This document shows, in pieces, positions 29,230 to 38,225 of a stretch of 64,000 nt of DNA. Numbering within the stretch: the stretch's first letter is position 1; each line of letters opens with the position of its first letter. The notes below the pieces were generated by a model. The model worked only from the letters and a program-made list of their open reading frames with translations, made no database searches and was not told the DNA's origin. Position numbers and translations under genes: made by a program. Source of the stretch: Erwinia persicina NBRC 102418 (lineage in GTDB: Bacteria; Pseudomonadota; Gammaproteobacteria; Enterobacterales; Enterobacteriaceae); NCBI RefSeq assembly GCF_001571305.1, contig NZ_BCTN01000003.1:1-64000 (forward strand). The letters run 5' to 3'.

Positions 29230-29637
29230 ATGCGTTTACTTCACACCATGCTGCGCGTTGGCGATCTGCAACGCTCCGTTGATTTTTATACCAAAGTGCT
29301 GGGCATGCGCCTGCTTCGCACCAGTGAAAACACTGAATATAAATACACCCTCGCCTTTGTCGGCTATACCGAAGAGAGTGAAGGAGCAGTGATTGAACTG
29401 ACCTACAACTGGGGCGTGGATAGCTACGACCTGGGTGACGCTTACGGACATATTGCACTGGGTGTCGATGATGTCGCCGCGACCTGCGATCGTATCCGTA
29501 ACGACGGCGGTAACGTCACGCGTGAAGCCGGCCCGGTTAAAGGCGGCACCACGGTCATTGCGTTTGTTGAAGATCCCGATGGCTACAAAATTGAGCTTAT
29601 CGAAAACAAACACGCCGGTAACGGTATCGGCCAGTAA
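29230..29637 (+). CDS. gloA: Glyoxalase I (lactoylglutathione lyase)
   Basis: A 135-aa metalloenzyme, the same length as E. coli GloA, which converts the glutathione hemithioacetal of methylglyoxal to lactoylglutathione. All four metal ligands are at the E. coli positions: His5, Glu56, His74, Glu122. The frame is open eight codons further upstream, but ATG 29230 ([10 protein letters not shown]) has AGAGGATG just before it and matches the family. It lies 86 bp after nemA in the electrophile-defence operon. Confidence 0.96.
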   Translation: MRLLHTMLRVGDLQRSVDFYTKVLGMRLLRTSENTEYKYTLAFVGYTEESEGAVIELTYNWGVDSYDLGDAYGHIALGVDDVAATCDRIRNDGGNVTREAGPVKGGTTVIAFVEDPDGYKIELIENKHAGNGIGQ

Positions 29638-29643
29638 TTATTT

Positions 29644-29664
29644 CGGGTGCCTTTTGCGCACCCG
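29644..29664 (+). terminator. Hairpin after gloA
   Basis: CGGGTGC (29644-29650) pairs with GCACCCG (29658-29664). The U-tract is poor. It probably marks the 3' end of the nemRA-gloA message. Confidence 0.55.
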
Positions 29665-29738
29665 ACTTCCCTCCCTGCTGCATCCCCCGACAAAATTTGC
29701 CATAATGCGCGCTGCCTTTTTTCCCCAGTGAGAAGCTG

Positions 29739-30401
29739 ATGTCTGAATCGAATGACCTGAATACCCTTAGCAGCCGTTTTCGCGGTTTTTATCCAGTCGT
29801 TATTGATGTTGAAACTGCCGGTTTCGATGCCAACACTAACGCGTTACTGGAAATCGCAGCGGTGACGCTAAAGATGGATGACAACGGCTGGCTGGAAAAG
29901 GATGAGACACTCCATTTTCACGTCGAGCCTTTTGTCGGTTCAGTTCTGCAACCTGAGGCGCTGGCATTTAACGGTATCGACCCTGACAACCCGCTTCGCG
30001 GGGCGGTCAGTGAATATGAAGCGCTGCACGCTATTTTCAAACTGGTGCGTAAAGGCATCAAAGAGAGCGGTTGTAGCCGGGCCATTATGGTGGCACACAA
30101 CGCTACATTCGACCTGAACTTCGTCAATGCTGCTGCCGAACGCGCCAGCCTGAAACGTAACCCCTTCCATCCCTTCGTGACTTTTGACACGGCGGCCCTG
30201 AGCGGGCTGGTGCTGGGGCAAACGGTTCTGGCGAAAGCCTGCACCGCAGCGGGAATGCCGTTTGATAATGCTCAGGCACACTCTGCTCTGTACGACACCC
30301 TGCAGACCGCTGATCTGTTCTGTGAGCTGGTGAACCGCTGGAAACGGCTTGGCGGCTGGCCGCTGCCCGTCGAGCCGGCAGGCGACGACAGCGCGGGGTA
30401 A
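29739..30401 (+). CDS. rnt: Ribonuclease T
   Basis: A 220-aa DEDDh 3'-5' exoribonuclease that trims tRNA and 5S/23S rRNA ends. Acidic residues are in [14 protein letters not shown] and [11 protein letters not shown], and the terminal Exo motif is [15 protein letters not shown] with its His. [19 protein letters not shown] sequence is also typical. The position after gloA and before grxD matches E. coli. Confidence 0.96.
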   Translation: MSESNDLNTLSSRFRGFYPVVIDVETAGFDANTNALLEIAAVTLKMDDNGWLEKDETLHFHVEPFVGSVLQPEALAFNGIDPDNPLRGAVSEYEALHAIFKLVRKGIKESGCSRAIMVAHNATFDLNFVNAAAERASLKRNPFHPFVTFDTAALSGLVLGQTVLAKACTAAGMPFDNAQAHSALYDTLQTADLFCELVNRWKRLGGWPLPVEPAGDDSAG

Positions 30402-30414
30402 CCCCCCTTAGCGA

Positions 30415-30452
30415 TAAAAAAAACCGGGCCCTTTCAGGGCCCGGTTTTTTTA
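30415..30452. terminator. Bidirectional terminator rnt/grxD
   Basis: AAACCGGGCCC (30421-30431) pairs exactly with GGGCCCGGTTT (30437-30447), flanked by an A-run on the left and a T-run on the right, so it works for both rnt (plus) and grxD (minus). Confidence 0.92.
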
Positions 30453-30471
30453 TGCTGTCATGCTGTCTGAC

Positions 30472-30810
30472 TTACTCAGCGGCATCGGACGGATATTTCT
30501 GCGCCGTCTCTTTGATGAGCTGCTGCAGTTCGCCGCGCTGATACATTTCAATGATGATATCGCAGCCACCGACCAGCTCACCATCGACCCACAGCTGTGG
30601 GAAGGTTGGCCAGTTAGCATATTTTGGCATCTCTGCGCGGATGTCAGGGTTCTGCAGAATATCAACGAACGCGAAGCGCTCACCGCAGGCAGACAGTGCC
30701 TGAACGGCCTGAGCAGAAAAACCGCAGCTTGGCAGTTTCGGAGAACCTTTCATGTACAACAGAATAGGGTTTTCAGCGATCTGGCGTTGAATTTTTTCAA
30801 CAGTACTCAT
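30472..30810 (-). CDS. grxD: Monothiol glutaredoxin 4 (CGFS type)
   Basis: A 112-aa monothiol glutaredoxin with the CGFS active site (Cys29) in YMKGSPKLPSCGFSAQ, plus WPTFPQLWVDGELVGGCDI, which binds glutathione. CGFS glutaredoxins carry [2Fe-2S] clusters and work with BolA proteins in Fe-S trafficking. ATG 30810 (MSTVEKIQRQIAENP) is chosen over a start five codons upstream because it matches the family and has GAGGA at good spacing. Confidence 0.96.
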   Translation of the reverse strand: MSTVEKIQRQIAENPILLYMKGSPKLPSCGFSAQAVQALSACGERFAFVDILQNPDIRAEMPKYANWPTFPQLWVDGELVGGCDIIIEMYQRGELQQLIKETAQKYPSDAAE

Positions 30811-31195
30811 AAATGTCTTCCTCAATACGATACTTCATGTGTAGGCTAGGCGCAGCCTGCTTATTGTAGCGATTCTGTTCGGGTAGTGAAAACGACATTT
30901 TTACAGGGCGAAAGGGTAAAAATGTGACCTGAGAACAAAACAGGGATACAAAATAACATTTTCTTATCATCGTTGCTGTACGTGTTATGGCCTGATTTGT
31001 TTTCATTGCTGCGATAAGCAACTGATACCGTTTAATTTATCGCCATTTACTTGATCTGTATTATTGAAACAAAAAAGACCTTACCCTTTGTTAAGAAGTT
31101 AGATTAGAATTGCCCTAACCTTCTGCCTGACCGCAGAAATGCCTTTTCTGACTCCGTTGCGACCTTTTGCAGCGCACAAACTGTTAATGGGAACG
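30811..31195. other. Intergenic region grxD/mepH, no gene seen
   Basis: A 385-bp divergent gap, AT-rich toward mepH. I see no convincing reading frame or RNA. AGAAGTTAG and CTAACCTTCT near 31096-31127 form an imperfect dyad. In-frame ATG codons at 31139 and 31187 could move the mepH start into this stretch. Confidence 0.5.
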
Positions 31196-32068
31196 ATGCG
31201 TTTACTCATCACGCTCTTCATACTGGCTTTCACCCAGTTATTTTTCAATATGGCGCACGCATCGCCACATGCCCCTATAAATGCGAATCAGCAAAAAGCC
31301 GATCGCACCACCGCGCGTGAAGACGACCGCCGTAAGCGCCGCCCGGTCAAGTCCGCCTCCACGAAAAAAGTAAAAGAACCGGTCAGTAAAAAAACAAAAG
31401 AAACCGCTAAGAAAACCTCCGCTAAAACAGCTCGTCTGGCTCCGGCAAAAAAAATCAAAGAAAAAGCAAAGAGCAAGGTGGCGGCAAAACCGTTGCGCAC
31501 GGCTAACGTGACGAAAAAACCTTTAAGCCGAAAAATCGCTGCCAGTAAAAAAGCCGATAAAAAGCATTATGGTCGCGATCGCGCCGGGCGCAAAGTGGCG
31601 AAACGCAACGAAGCGCAGCTTTCTGCCCCACTCAAACTGAGTAAAGCCCACCGCGCCCGCTATCAAAAAGCGCGCGAGACGGCGATGACAAAATTGATGG
31701 GCCAACTGGGTAAACCTTATCAGTGGGGGGGAACCTCACCGAAAACCGGATTCGACTGTAGCGGGCTGGTCTGGTACGCCTATAAAGATCTGGTGAAGTT
31801 TAAGATCCCCCGGACAGCAAATGAAATGTACCACCTGCGTGATGCGGCCTCCATTAAGCGTGACGAGCTGGAAAAAGGCGATCTGGTCTTCTTCCGCATC
31901 AATGGACGCGGTACGGCTGACCATGTCGGGGTCTATCTGGGTGGAGGCAAATTTATTCAGTCGCCACGTACCGGTAAAGATATCCAGGTGAGCGCATTAA
32001 GTGAAGATTACTGGCAGGAGCATTATATTGGTGCACGCCGCGTGATGACGCCTAAAACCATTCGCTAG
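31196..32068 (+). CDS. mepH: NlpC/P60 murein DD-endopeptidase MepH
   Basis: About 290 aa. A signal peptide (MRLLITLFILAFTQLFFNMAHA) is followed by a long Lys/Arg/Ala-rich basic region (about residues 25-165) and a C-terminal NlpC/P60 peptidase domain. The catalytic Cys is in TGFDCSGLVWYAYKDLV and the His in ADHVGVYLGGGKFIQSP. It cleaves murein cross-links during wall growth. I chose ATG 31196 for signal-peptide fit and GGGA upstream; 31139 and 31187 are alternatives. Here sodB and ydhP do not follow, unlike in E. coli. Confidence 0.92.
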   Translation: MRLLITLFILAFTQLFFNMAHASPHAPINANQQKADRTTAREDDRRKRRPVKSASTKKVKEPVSKKTKETAKKTSAKTARLAPAKKIKEKAKSKVAAKPLRTANVTKKPLSRKIAASKKADKKHYGRDRAGRKVAKRNEAQLSAPLKLSKAHRARYQKARETAMTKLMGQLGKPYQWGGTSPKTGFDCSGLVWYAYKDLVKFKIPRTANEMYHLRDAASIKRDELEKGDLVFFRINGRGTADHVGVYLGGGKFIQSPRTGKDIQVSALSEDYWQEHYIGARRVMTPKTIR

Positions 32069-32079
32069 CCGGACGGTAT

Positions 32080-32099
32080 GGGAGGAGACGCCTCCTCCC
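32080..32099 (+). terminator. Hairpin between mepH and cydH
   Basis: GGGAGGAG (32080-32087) pairs with CTCCTCCC (32092-32099). No U-tract is seen on the plus strand. It separates the converging mepH and cydH genes. Confidence 0.5.
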
Positions 32100-32106
32100 G
32101 ATAAAC

Positions 32107-32196
32107 TCAGTGCATGACAGCAGTAAAGCTAAACGCAATAATCATCAGCAGTGACCCAACAACCGCCAGAGCCGTCATCTTCATATCAGTGTTCAT
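32107..32196 (-). CDS. cydH: CydH/YnhF, small accessory subunit of cytochrome bd-I
   Basis: A 29-aa open frame (MNTDMKMTALAVVGSLLM, then IIAFSFTAVMH) with a very strong AAGGAG six bases before the ATG. It has one hydrophobic helix and ends like E. coli YnhF (29 aa, starting MSTDLKF and ending ALH). It also lies immediately upstream of purR on the opposite strand, the same place as ynhF in E. coli. CydH occupies the quinol-oxidase CydAB interface and blocks an oxygen channel in solved structures. Confidence 0.85.
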   Translation of the reverse strand: MNTDMKMTALAVVGSLLMIIAFSFTAVMH

Positions 32197-32316
32197 TTGT
32201 TCTCCTTAATAACCCTGCTATTAGTAAGCCAACAGATTTTCCCATACTTGCCCGTAAAAATCTCGTTTTCTGCGCGCAGCCTTGTTAGAATTATTTCTTT
32301 CCGTTGCGCAACACGC

Positions 32317-32445
32317 CCGGAAACGTTTCAAGTCAGCGCTGCATGTCACTCTACGGATGATTTTACCCCTTCCTACCCCTTTTGAGACGGCACCCCAGTT
32401 CATTCTCGTCGGCAGGAATGGCGGCGCGCAGGCAAACGTTTAACC
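32317..32445. promoter_or_regulatory. Two PurR-type boxes upstream of purR
   Basis: AAACGTTT cores occur at 32321-32328 (CCGG and CAAG flanks) and 32434-32441 (AGGC and AACC flanks), both within the purR leader and near the PUR box ACGCAAACGTTTGCGT. The second has the better left half (GCAAACGTTT). Autoregulation by PurR is known in E. coli. Confidence 0.6.
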
Positions 32446-32491
32446 CATTTGTTATCAGTACGTTAGTGATAGCCCCAGGAGTACGATTTTA

Positions 32492-33517
32492 ATGGCAACA
32501 ATTAAGGATGTGGCAAAGCGCGCCGGTGTTTCCACCACCACAGTGTCCCATGTCATCAACAAAACGCGCTTTGTAGCCGAAGAGACGCGCGAAGCGGTAT
32601 GGGCGGCAATTAAAGAATTACATTACTCGCCCAGTGCCGTTGCCCGCAGTCTTAAGGTAAACCACACCAAAACCATTGGGCTTCTGGCCACGTCCAGTGA
32701 GGCCCCCTATTTTGCCGAAATCATTGAAGCGATTGAAAATCGCTGCTTTGCCAAAGGCTATACGCTGATCCTGGGCAACGCGCACAACGATCTGCAAAAG
32801 CAACAGGCCTATCTGTCGATGATGGCACAGAAGCGTGTCGACGGCCTGCTGGTCATGTGCTCAGAATATCCTGACACCCTGATTGCTATGCTGGAAGACA
32901 ACCGTAACATTCCCATGGTGGTCATGGACTGGGGCGAGTCGCGCGGAGACTTTACCGATACCGTGCTTGATAACGCCTTTGAAGGCGGCTATCTGGCGGG
33001 GCGTTACCTCATCGAACGCGGCCATCGTGATATCGGCGCAATCCCGGGACAGCTGGAACGCAATACCGGTGGCGGCCGCCATGCGGGCTTCCTGAAAGCG
33101 CTGGCTGAAGCCGGGATTACCCTGCGGGATGAATGGCTGGTGCAGGGGGACTTTGAACCGGAATCAGGCTATCGCGCCATGCAGCAGATCCTGTCACAGA
33201 AACAGCGTCCAACAGCGATTTTCTGTGGTGGGGATATTATGGCGATGGGGGCGATTTGCGCAGCAGATGAGATGGGTTTGCGCGTCCCGCAGGATATTTC
33301 GGTGATCGGTTATGACAATGTGCGCAACGCCCGTTACTTCACCCCGGCGCTGACGACCGTACACCAGCCAAAAGAGCGTCTGGGGGAAACAGCCTTTGAT
33401 ATGCTGCTTGACCGCATCACCAGCAAACGTGAAGAGCAGCAGACCATTGAAGTGCATCCTTCACTGATCGAACGCCGCTCCGTTGCCGACGGCCCCTTCC
33501 GGGACTATCGCCGTTAA
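32492..33517 (+). CDS. purR: Purine repressor PurR
   Basis: A 341-aa LacI-family repressor, the same length as E. coli PurR. The N-terminus [28 protein letters not shown] is the helix-turn-helix and start of the hinge region, and the core keeps [12 protein letters not shown] and [17 protein letters not shown] at the purine site. It represses purine synthesis genes when hypoxanthine or guanine binds. The next genes, punR/punC, are also purine-linked. Confidence 0.96.
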   Translation: MATIKDVAKRAGVSTTTVSHVINKTRFVAEETREAVWAAIKELHYSPSAVARSLKVNHTKTIGLLATSSEAPYFAEIIEAIENRCFAKGYTLILGNAHNDLQKQQAYLSMMAQKRVDGLLVMCSEYPDTLIAMLEDNRNIPMVVMDWGESRGDFTDTVLDNAFEGGYLAGRYLIERGHRDIGAIPGQLERNTGGGRHAGFLKALAEAGITLRDEWLVQGDFEPESGYRAMQQILSQKQRPTAIFCGGDIMAMGAICAADEMGLRVPQDISVIGYDNVRNARYFTPALTTVHQPKERLGETAFDMLLDRITSKREEQQTIEVHPSLIERRSVADGPFRDYRR

Positions 33518-33527
33518 TGTCCGCGCA

Positions 33528-34445
33528 TCAGCTCCCGGGCTGCTCACTCAGCCATTCTGCATTCAGCGTTTCGGTATTGCCAAGATAGGCAAGCAGCCAG
33601 TTCAGCGCCGGTGAGGCGCTGTGTTCAGACCAGCTGAGGTAGCAGGGACTGTCGGGAAACGGCGAGGCCAGCGTCAGCTCACCCAGCACCTGCTGTTGCA
33701 GCCAGGGCTGGGCGAAGTGCCCCGGCACCATCCCGACGCACAGTCCGGCACGCAGGCAGTCGAACGCACTTTCCCAGTCCGGCACCACCAGCCGCCGCTG
33801 ATTGTCCAGCGTCCAGGTTGTCCGCTTCGGTAGTGCCCGCGAGGTATCCTCCAGCACCAGCGAGGGCCACTCGCGGATCAGGGCTTCACTCAGCGCGCCC
33901 TCGTAACGATGCAGCGGATGCCGGGACTGTACTACGCAGCGCCAGTTCAGACTGCCCATATCGCGAAAGGCAAAACGCCCCCGAACGGGAATGGCCTGAG
34001 TTGCGCCTATTGCCACGTCCACGCGACCGTCAGCCAGCGCATCCCAGACGCCGTTAAACACCTCCGGCATGATATGCAACTCCATGTCCGGAAAATGGCG
34101 GTAGAAATCCACCACCAGCTGCCGCGTGCGCGCCGGGCGTACAATGCGGTCCACCGCAATGTTAATCTGCCCGCGCCAGCCGTTTGCCACCTGCTGACAG
34201 CGGGTGCGAGTGGCAAGCATTTTTTTGATAACAGCCCGCCCCTCTTCACTGAATACGCGACCCGCTTCGGTCAATACCACATCGCGATGCCGGCGTTCGA
34301 ACAGACTGACGGCCAGCCACTCTTCGAGTTGTCGAACGGTATAACTGACCGCAGATGGCACGCGATGAAGCTCTGCTGCAGCGGCGGTAAAGCTGCCCGT
34401 TCTGGCGACGGCGTCAACCACTTCAAGAGAATATTCAGACCACAT
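33528..34445 (-). CDS. punR: LysR-family regulator PunR (YdhB)
   Basis: A 305-aa LysR-type regulator (E. coli YdhB 310 aa). The N-terminus MWSEYSLEVVDAVARTGSFTAAAAELHRVPSAVSYTVRQLE is highly typical. It is divergent from the MFS exporter gene 114 bp away and next to purR, as in E. coli, where YdhB has been described as PunR, an activator of punC in purine nucleoside use. Function by orthology and context only. Confidence 0.88.
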   Translation of the reverse strand: MWSEYSLEVVDAVARTGSFTAAAAELHRVPSAVSYTVRQLEEWLAVSLFERRHRDVVLTEAGRVFSEEGRAVIKKMLATRTRCQQVANGWRGQINIAVDRIVRPARTRQLVVDFYRHFPDMELHIMPEVFNGVWDALADGRVDVAIGATQAIPVRGRFAFRDMGSLNWRCVVQSRHPLHRYEGALSEALIREWPSLVLEDTSRALPKRTTWTLDNQRRLVVPDWESAFDCLRAGLCVGMVPGHFAQPWLQQQVLGELTLASPFPDSPCYLSWSEHSASPALNWLLAYLGNTETLNAEWLSEQPGS

Positions 34446-34559
34446 AAGTTGCCTTCAAATTATTTCACTGCAAGAGACGAATAATAGCGTTTCACAGCTC
34501 ATCAGGCACGGGATTACACTGCGCACGTAAAAAAATTGTCTAATAAGAGTTAAAAAATC

Positions 34560-35753
34560 ATGCGTTCCAAAGGATTTATGTTTTATCTGGCCATACTGAG
34601 TATGTTGGGTTTTCTTGCCACGGATATGTACCTCCCCGCTTTTGGCGTGATGCAACAGGATCTGGGCACTGAAGCGGGCGCCATCAGCGCCAGCCTGAGT
34701 ATCTTCCTTGCCGGTTTTGCCTGTGCGCAGCTGGTCTGGGGGCCGCTCTCTGACCGCATCGGTCGTAAGCCCGTGCTGGTCATGGGGCTCAGCCTGTTTG
34801 CCGTTGGTTGCGCCGCCATGCTCTGGGTGGAATCAGCGCCCTGGCTGCTGGCTATGCGTTTTGTGCAGGCTGTCGGCGTGTGTGCGGCGGCCGTCAGCTG
34901 GCAGGCGCTGGTCGTGGACCGCTACAGCGGTGCGCAGGCCAATCGCGTTTTTGCCACCATTATGCCGCTGGTGGCACTGTCTCCGGCGCTGGCCCCTTTG
35001 CTGGGCGCCTGGCTGTTACAGCACTTTTCCTGGCGCGCTATTTTCGTCGCGCTGCTGGTGATAAGCGTTATGCTGCTGATCCCGACGCTCCGCCTGCCAT
35101 CCCCTTCACGCGTTGAAAAAGAGACGGTGAAAACGCCCGCTCCGGGTTTTTTAACCCTGCTGAAATCCCCCCTCTACAGTGGGAATGTGGCGATTTATGC
35201 CGCCTGCTCCGCCAGCTTCTTTGCCTGGCTCACCGGGTCGCCCTTTATTCTGGGTAAATTAGGCCTCTCCCCCGGTGATATCGGTCTGAGCTACGTGCCT
35301 CAAACGGTGGCGTTTTTGATTGGAGGTTTCAGCTGCCGCGCTCTGCTTAATCGCTTTGCCGGACGTCAGTTACTGCCCTGGCTGCTGGCGTTTTACAGCC
35401 TGAGCATTGCGGCTATTTATCTGGTGGCGTTACAGCCTGAGCCTTCGCTGTTTGCCCTGCTGCTGCCCTTCTGCGGAATGGCAATGGCGAATGGCGCTAT
35501 CTATCCTATTGTGGTGTCCAGTGCCCTGCTGCCTTTCCCTCATGCAACAGGTAAAGCGGCAGCACTGCAAAACATGCTCCAGTTGGGTCTCTGCTTCCTG
35601 GCCAGCCTGATTGTATCGACGTGGATTGGGTCCGCTCTGTATACCACCACGCTGGTCATGGCAGGCACGATTTTCCTGGCCATCGCAGGTTATCTTGTCC
35701 AGCGAAGCGCAGAGCAAAAACAGGCCTGGCAGACGGCGGAAGAACCCCACTAA
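34560..35753 (+). CDS. punC: MFS transporter PunC (YdhC), Bcr/CflA subfamily
   Basis: A 397-aa, 12-helix major facilitator of the Bcr/CflA drug:H+ antiporter group (E. coli YdhC 403 aa). The first helices contain [19 protein letters not shown], and motif A is [14 protein letters not shown]. In E. coli it is reported as a purine nucleoside transporter controlled by the divergent LysR protein. The next gene, cfa, has its own promoter. Confidence 0.88.
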   Translation: MRSKGFMFYLAILSMLGFLATDMYLPAFGVMQQDLGTEAGAISASLSIFLAGFACAQLVWGPLSDRIGRKPVLVMGLSLFAVGCAAMLWVESAPWLLAMRFVQAVGVCAAAVSWQALVVDRYSGAQANRVFATIMPLVALSPALAPLLGAWLLQHFSWRAIFVALLVISVMLLIPTLRLPSPSRVEKETVKTPAPGFLTLLKSPLYSGNVAIYAACSASFFAWLTGSPFILGKLGLSPGDIGLSYVPQTVAFLIGGFSCRALLNRFAGRQLLPWLLAFYSLSIAAIYLVALQPEPSLFALLLPFCGMAMANGAIYPIVVSSALLPFPHATGKAAALQNMLQLGLCFLASLIVSTWIGSALYTTTLVMAGTIFLAIAGYLVQRSAEQKQAWQTAEEPH

Positions 35754-35793
35754 ACCTCAGATAACATTTAGTTAGCACCCTAACAATAATGCG

Positions 35794-35822
35794 TTGAATA
35801 TTCCCCGGCCTGCGCCTATAAT
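35794..35822 (+). promoter_or_regulatory. Sigma-70 promoter of cfa (distal)
   Basis: TTGAAT (35794-35799), 17 bp, TATAAT (35817-35822) is near-consensus, about 260 bp upstream of the cfa start. E. coli cfa also has a distal sigma-70 promoter plus a proximal sigma-S promoter. The long leader (35829-36082) fits known sRNA control of cfa. I see no other gene in this 329-bp gap. Confidence 0.75.
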
Positions 35823-36082
35823 TTACGGCGCATTATAAAACAACAAATACACAACATTTTCGAAGCAGGCGATGACCTCTGGTCATCGCCTGCTGTTGGA
35901 TACTGACAGGGTCGTCAACGTGTTCTTCCGCGTGACATTTTTACGACCTCTGCTAATTTCAAATCAAGCCTCTTTTAACGTCGGATATCAGACTGTGGCA
36001 TTAGCCACACGTGCTCTCACAAACCTGCAGGAAAGAGGATTCTTTTTTTCAGGTTTCAATCACACAGGGTGATGGGGAAGCT

Positions 36083-37231
36083 ATGAGTTCATCGTGCATA
36101 GAAGAAGTGAACCTGGAAGATAATCAGTGGTATCGCATCGTCCAGGAAATGTTGAGTAAGGCAGATATCGAAATTAACGGAACCCGCTCATGGGATATCC
36201 GTATCGCTACCCCCGACTTTTTTAAACGTGTCTTGCAGGAAGGTTCGCTGGGGTTAGGTGAGAGCTACATGGACGGCTGGTGGGAATGTGACCGGCTGGA
36301 TATTTTCTTCCAGCGCGTTTTGTCCGCAAAACTCGATCAACAACTCCCCCACCATTTTCGCGACACCCTTCGCGTCGCGGCTGCCCGCCTGACGAATCTG
36401 CAATCACGCAAACGCGCGTGGATTGTCGGTAAAGAGCATTACGATTTGGGTAACGATCTGTTTACCCGCATGCTCGACCCCTATATGCAGTACTCCTGCG
36501 GCTACTGGAAGCAGGCCAGCACGCTGGAAGAAGCCCAGCAGGCGAAGCTGCAGATGATTTGCGAAAAGCTTCAACTTGAACCGGGTATGTTGCTGCTGGA
36601 TATCGGCTGCGGCTGGGGCGGGCTGGCGGAGTATGCTGCCCGTCACTTTAACGTCAGCGTGGTCGGGGTGACCATTTCAGCCGAACAGCAAAAACTGGCT
36701 CAGGCGCGCTGCGAAGGTCTGGATGTGACGATTCAACTGCAGGATTATCGCGATCTCAACCAGCAGTTTGATCGTATTGTCTCGGTCGGCATGTTTGAGC
36801 ACGTCGGTCCAAAGAATTACGCCACCTATTTTGATGTCGTCAACCGCAATCTTAAACCTGACGGTATTTTCCTGCTGCATACCATCGGGGCGAATAAAAC
36901 GGACAATAATGTTGACCCGTGGATTGATAAATATATTTTCCCTAACGGTTGTCTGCCTTCGGTTCGCCATATTGCGGATGCAAGTGAACCGTTTTTTGTG
37001 ATGGAAGACTGGCACAATATTGGCGCTGATTATGATCTGACGCTGATGCAGTGGTATCAGCGTTTTCTGGATGCGTGGCCAGAACTGTCAGATAAATATG
37101 GCGAACGTTTTAAACGTATGTTTACTTACTATCTGAATGCCTGTGCCGGTGCGTTTCGCGCCCGTGATATTCAGCTCTGGCAGGTGGTCTTTACCCACGG
37201 TAAACAGGGCGGATTACGGGTAGCTCGTTAA
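36083..37231 (+). CDS. cfa: Cyclopropane-fatty-acyl-phospholipid synthase
   Basis: A 382-aa SAM-dependent methyltransferase, the same length as E. coli Cfa, which converts unsaturated phospholipid acyl chains to cyclopropane forms. VLQEGSLGLGESYMDGWW, the SAM site LLDIGCGWGGLAEYAA, GVTISAEQQKLAQARCEG and VGMFEHVGPKNY are intact. ATG 36083 (MSSSCIEEVNLEDNQWYR) matches the family and has GGGGAAG upstream; the frame stays open 24 codons further. Confidence 0.96.
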   Translation: MSSSCIEEVNLEDNQWYRIVQEMLSKADIEINGTRSWDIRIATPDFFKRVLQEGSLGLGESYMDGWWECDRLDIFFQRVLSAKLDQQLPHHFRDTLRVAAARLTNLQSRKRAWIVGKEHYDLGNDLFTRMLDPYMQYSCGYWKQASTLEEAQQAKLQMICEKLQLEPGMLLLDIGCGWGGLAEYAARHFNVSVVGVTISAEQQKLAQARCEGLDVTIQLQDYRDLNQQFDRIVSVGMFEHVGPKNYATYFDVVNRNLKPDGIFLLHTIGANKTDNNVDPWIDKYIFPNGCLPSVRHIADASEPFFVMEDWHNIGADYDLTLMQWYQRFLDAWPELSDKYGERFKRMFTYYLNACAGAFRARDIQLWQVVFTHGKQGGLRVAR

Positions 37232-37245
37232 ACCGGCCTGTGAAG

Positions 37246-37269
37246 ACAGGGCGACGTTTGTCGCCCTGT
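37246..37269. terminator. Bidirectional hairpin cfa/ribE
   Basis: ACAGGGCGAC (37246-37255), GTTT, GTCGCCCTGT (37260-37269): a 10-bp perfect stem between converging genes. Only a short T-tract follows. Confidence 0.65.
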
Positions 37270-37276
37270 TACTTTG

Positions 37277-37942
37277 CTAATCCTGTTGATTCTCATCCCG
37301 CAGCTCGCTGGCGGCGGCCGCCAGTAATGAAGCCTCACGCTGTGCCAGCACCCGCTCAACGGTTTCCACAATCGCCTGGGTGTGGGGATCGATTTCAATA
37401 TTGACACGATGTCCCAGTCGCTTGCTACCCAGGGTGGTACGCATCAGTGTTTCAGGGATCAGGTGCACACAGAATTTTGTCCGCGTCACTTCTCCGACCG
37501 TCAGGCTGATGCCATCAATGCCGATAAACCCTTTATGCAGAATGTATTTCATCTGGCTGGCATCCAGCGGCTTAAACCAGATCTCACGGTTGTTTTCAGA
37601 CGTCAGTATTTTACTGATTTCGGCGGTCGTCATGATATGACCTGACATCAGGTGCCCACCGATCTCATCGCTGAATTTCGCTGCACGCTCGACATTCACC
37701 GTATCCCCCACCTGAAGATCGCCCAGATTGGTAATACGCAGCGTTTCTTTTACCAGGTCAAAACTGACGCGATCGCCCTCCACTTCTGTCACGGTCAGAC
37801 AGCAGCCGTTATGTGAAACAGACGCGCCCAGTTCCAGCCCGGGCAATAACGCTTCCGGCATTTTAATCACATGGGTACGAAAATTAGGTTTCTCGTCAAT
37901 TGCCAGCACCTCTGCGGTGCCCTGCACAATACCGGTAAACAT
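37277..37942 (-). CDS. ribE: Riboflavin synthase alpha chain
   Basis: A 221-aa enzyme (E. coli 213 aa; the gene is also called ribC there) that dismutates two lumazines to riboflavin. Two homologous lumazine-binding barrels are visible: [33 protein letters not shown] and [27 protein letters not shown]. The start is ATG 37942, with GAGGCAAC upstream. No FMN riboswitch was seen ahead of it. It is divergent from mdtK. Confidence 0.95.
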   Translation of the reverse strand: MFTGIVQGTAEVLAIDEKPNFRTHVIKMPEALLPGLELGASVSHNGCCLTVTEVEGDRVSFDLVKETLRITNLGDLQVGDTVNVERAAKFSDEIGGHLMSGHIMTTAEISKILTSENNREIWFKPLDASQMKYILHKGFIGIDGISLTVGEVTRTKFCVHLIPETLMRTTLGSKRLGHRVNIEIDPHTQAIVETVERVLAQREASLLAAAASELRDENQQD

Positions 37943-38142
37943 AGCTGTTGCCTCAATCAATGTATTTTTCTGCCCTTAGTTTGCCCTGGCATCGTAGCAA
38001 AGCCAAATAAAGCACCGCATAATTGCGTGATACAAAGAGCTATTCTTTTGTCAGAACATTGGCTATTTACTCTGCTATCACTAAACTGGGGCGCCTGCCC
38101 TGCTGATATCATCGCTAAAAGCCATTTTTCTTAAGCAGAGTC

Positions 38143-38193
38143 ATGAATAAAACCATTACCGTCCTGACGTTACGCCGTCACTCGCCTGCGTGA
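38143..38193 (+). CDS. Possible 16-aa leader peptide upstream of mdtK
   Basis: ATG AAT AAA ... TGA encodes MNKTITVLTLRRHSPA, ending 32 bp before the mdtK GTG. CCGTCCTG within its codons (38159-38166) can pair with CAGGGACGG (38195-38203, one bulge) just after its stop, so ribosome position could change the fold near the mdtK ribosome site. The Shine-Dalgarno (AAGCAGAG) is weak. This is a candidate only. Confidence 0.3.
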   Translation: MNKTITVLTLRRHSPA

Positions 38194-38225
38194 ACAGGGA
38201 CGGAAAAAATTAAAAAGGTGTATGT

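Noticed and set aside
38000..38225. Riboswitch (FMN or mini-ykkC type) before mdtK
   Set aside because: I looked for conserved loops, including ACGR hairpin pairs, and did not find a convincing set.
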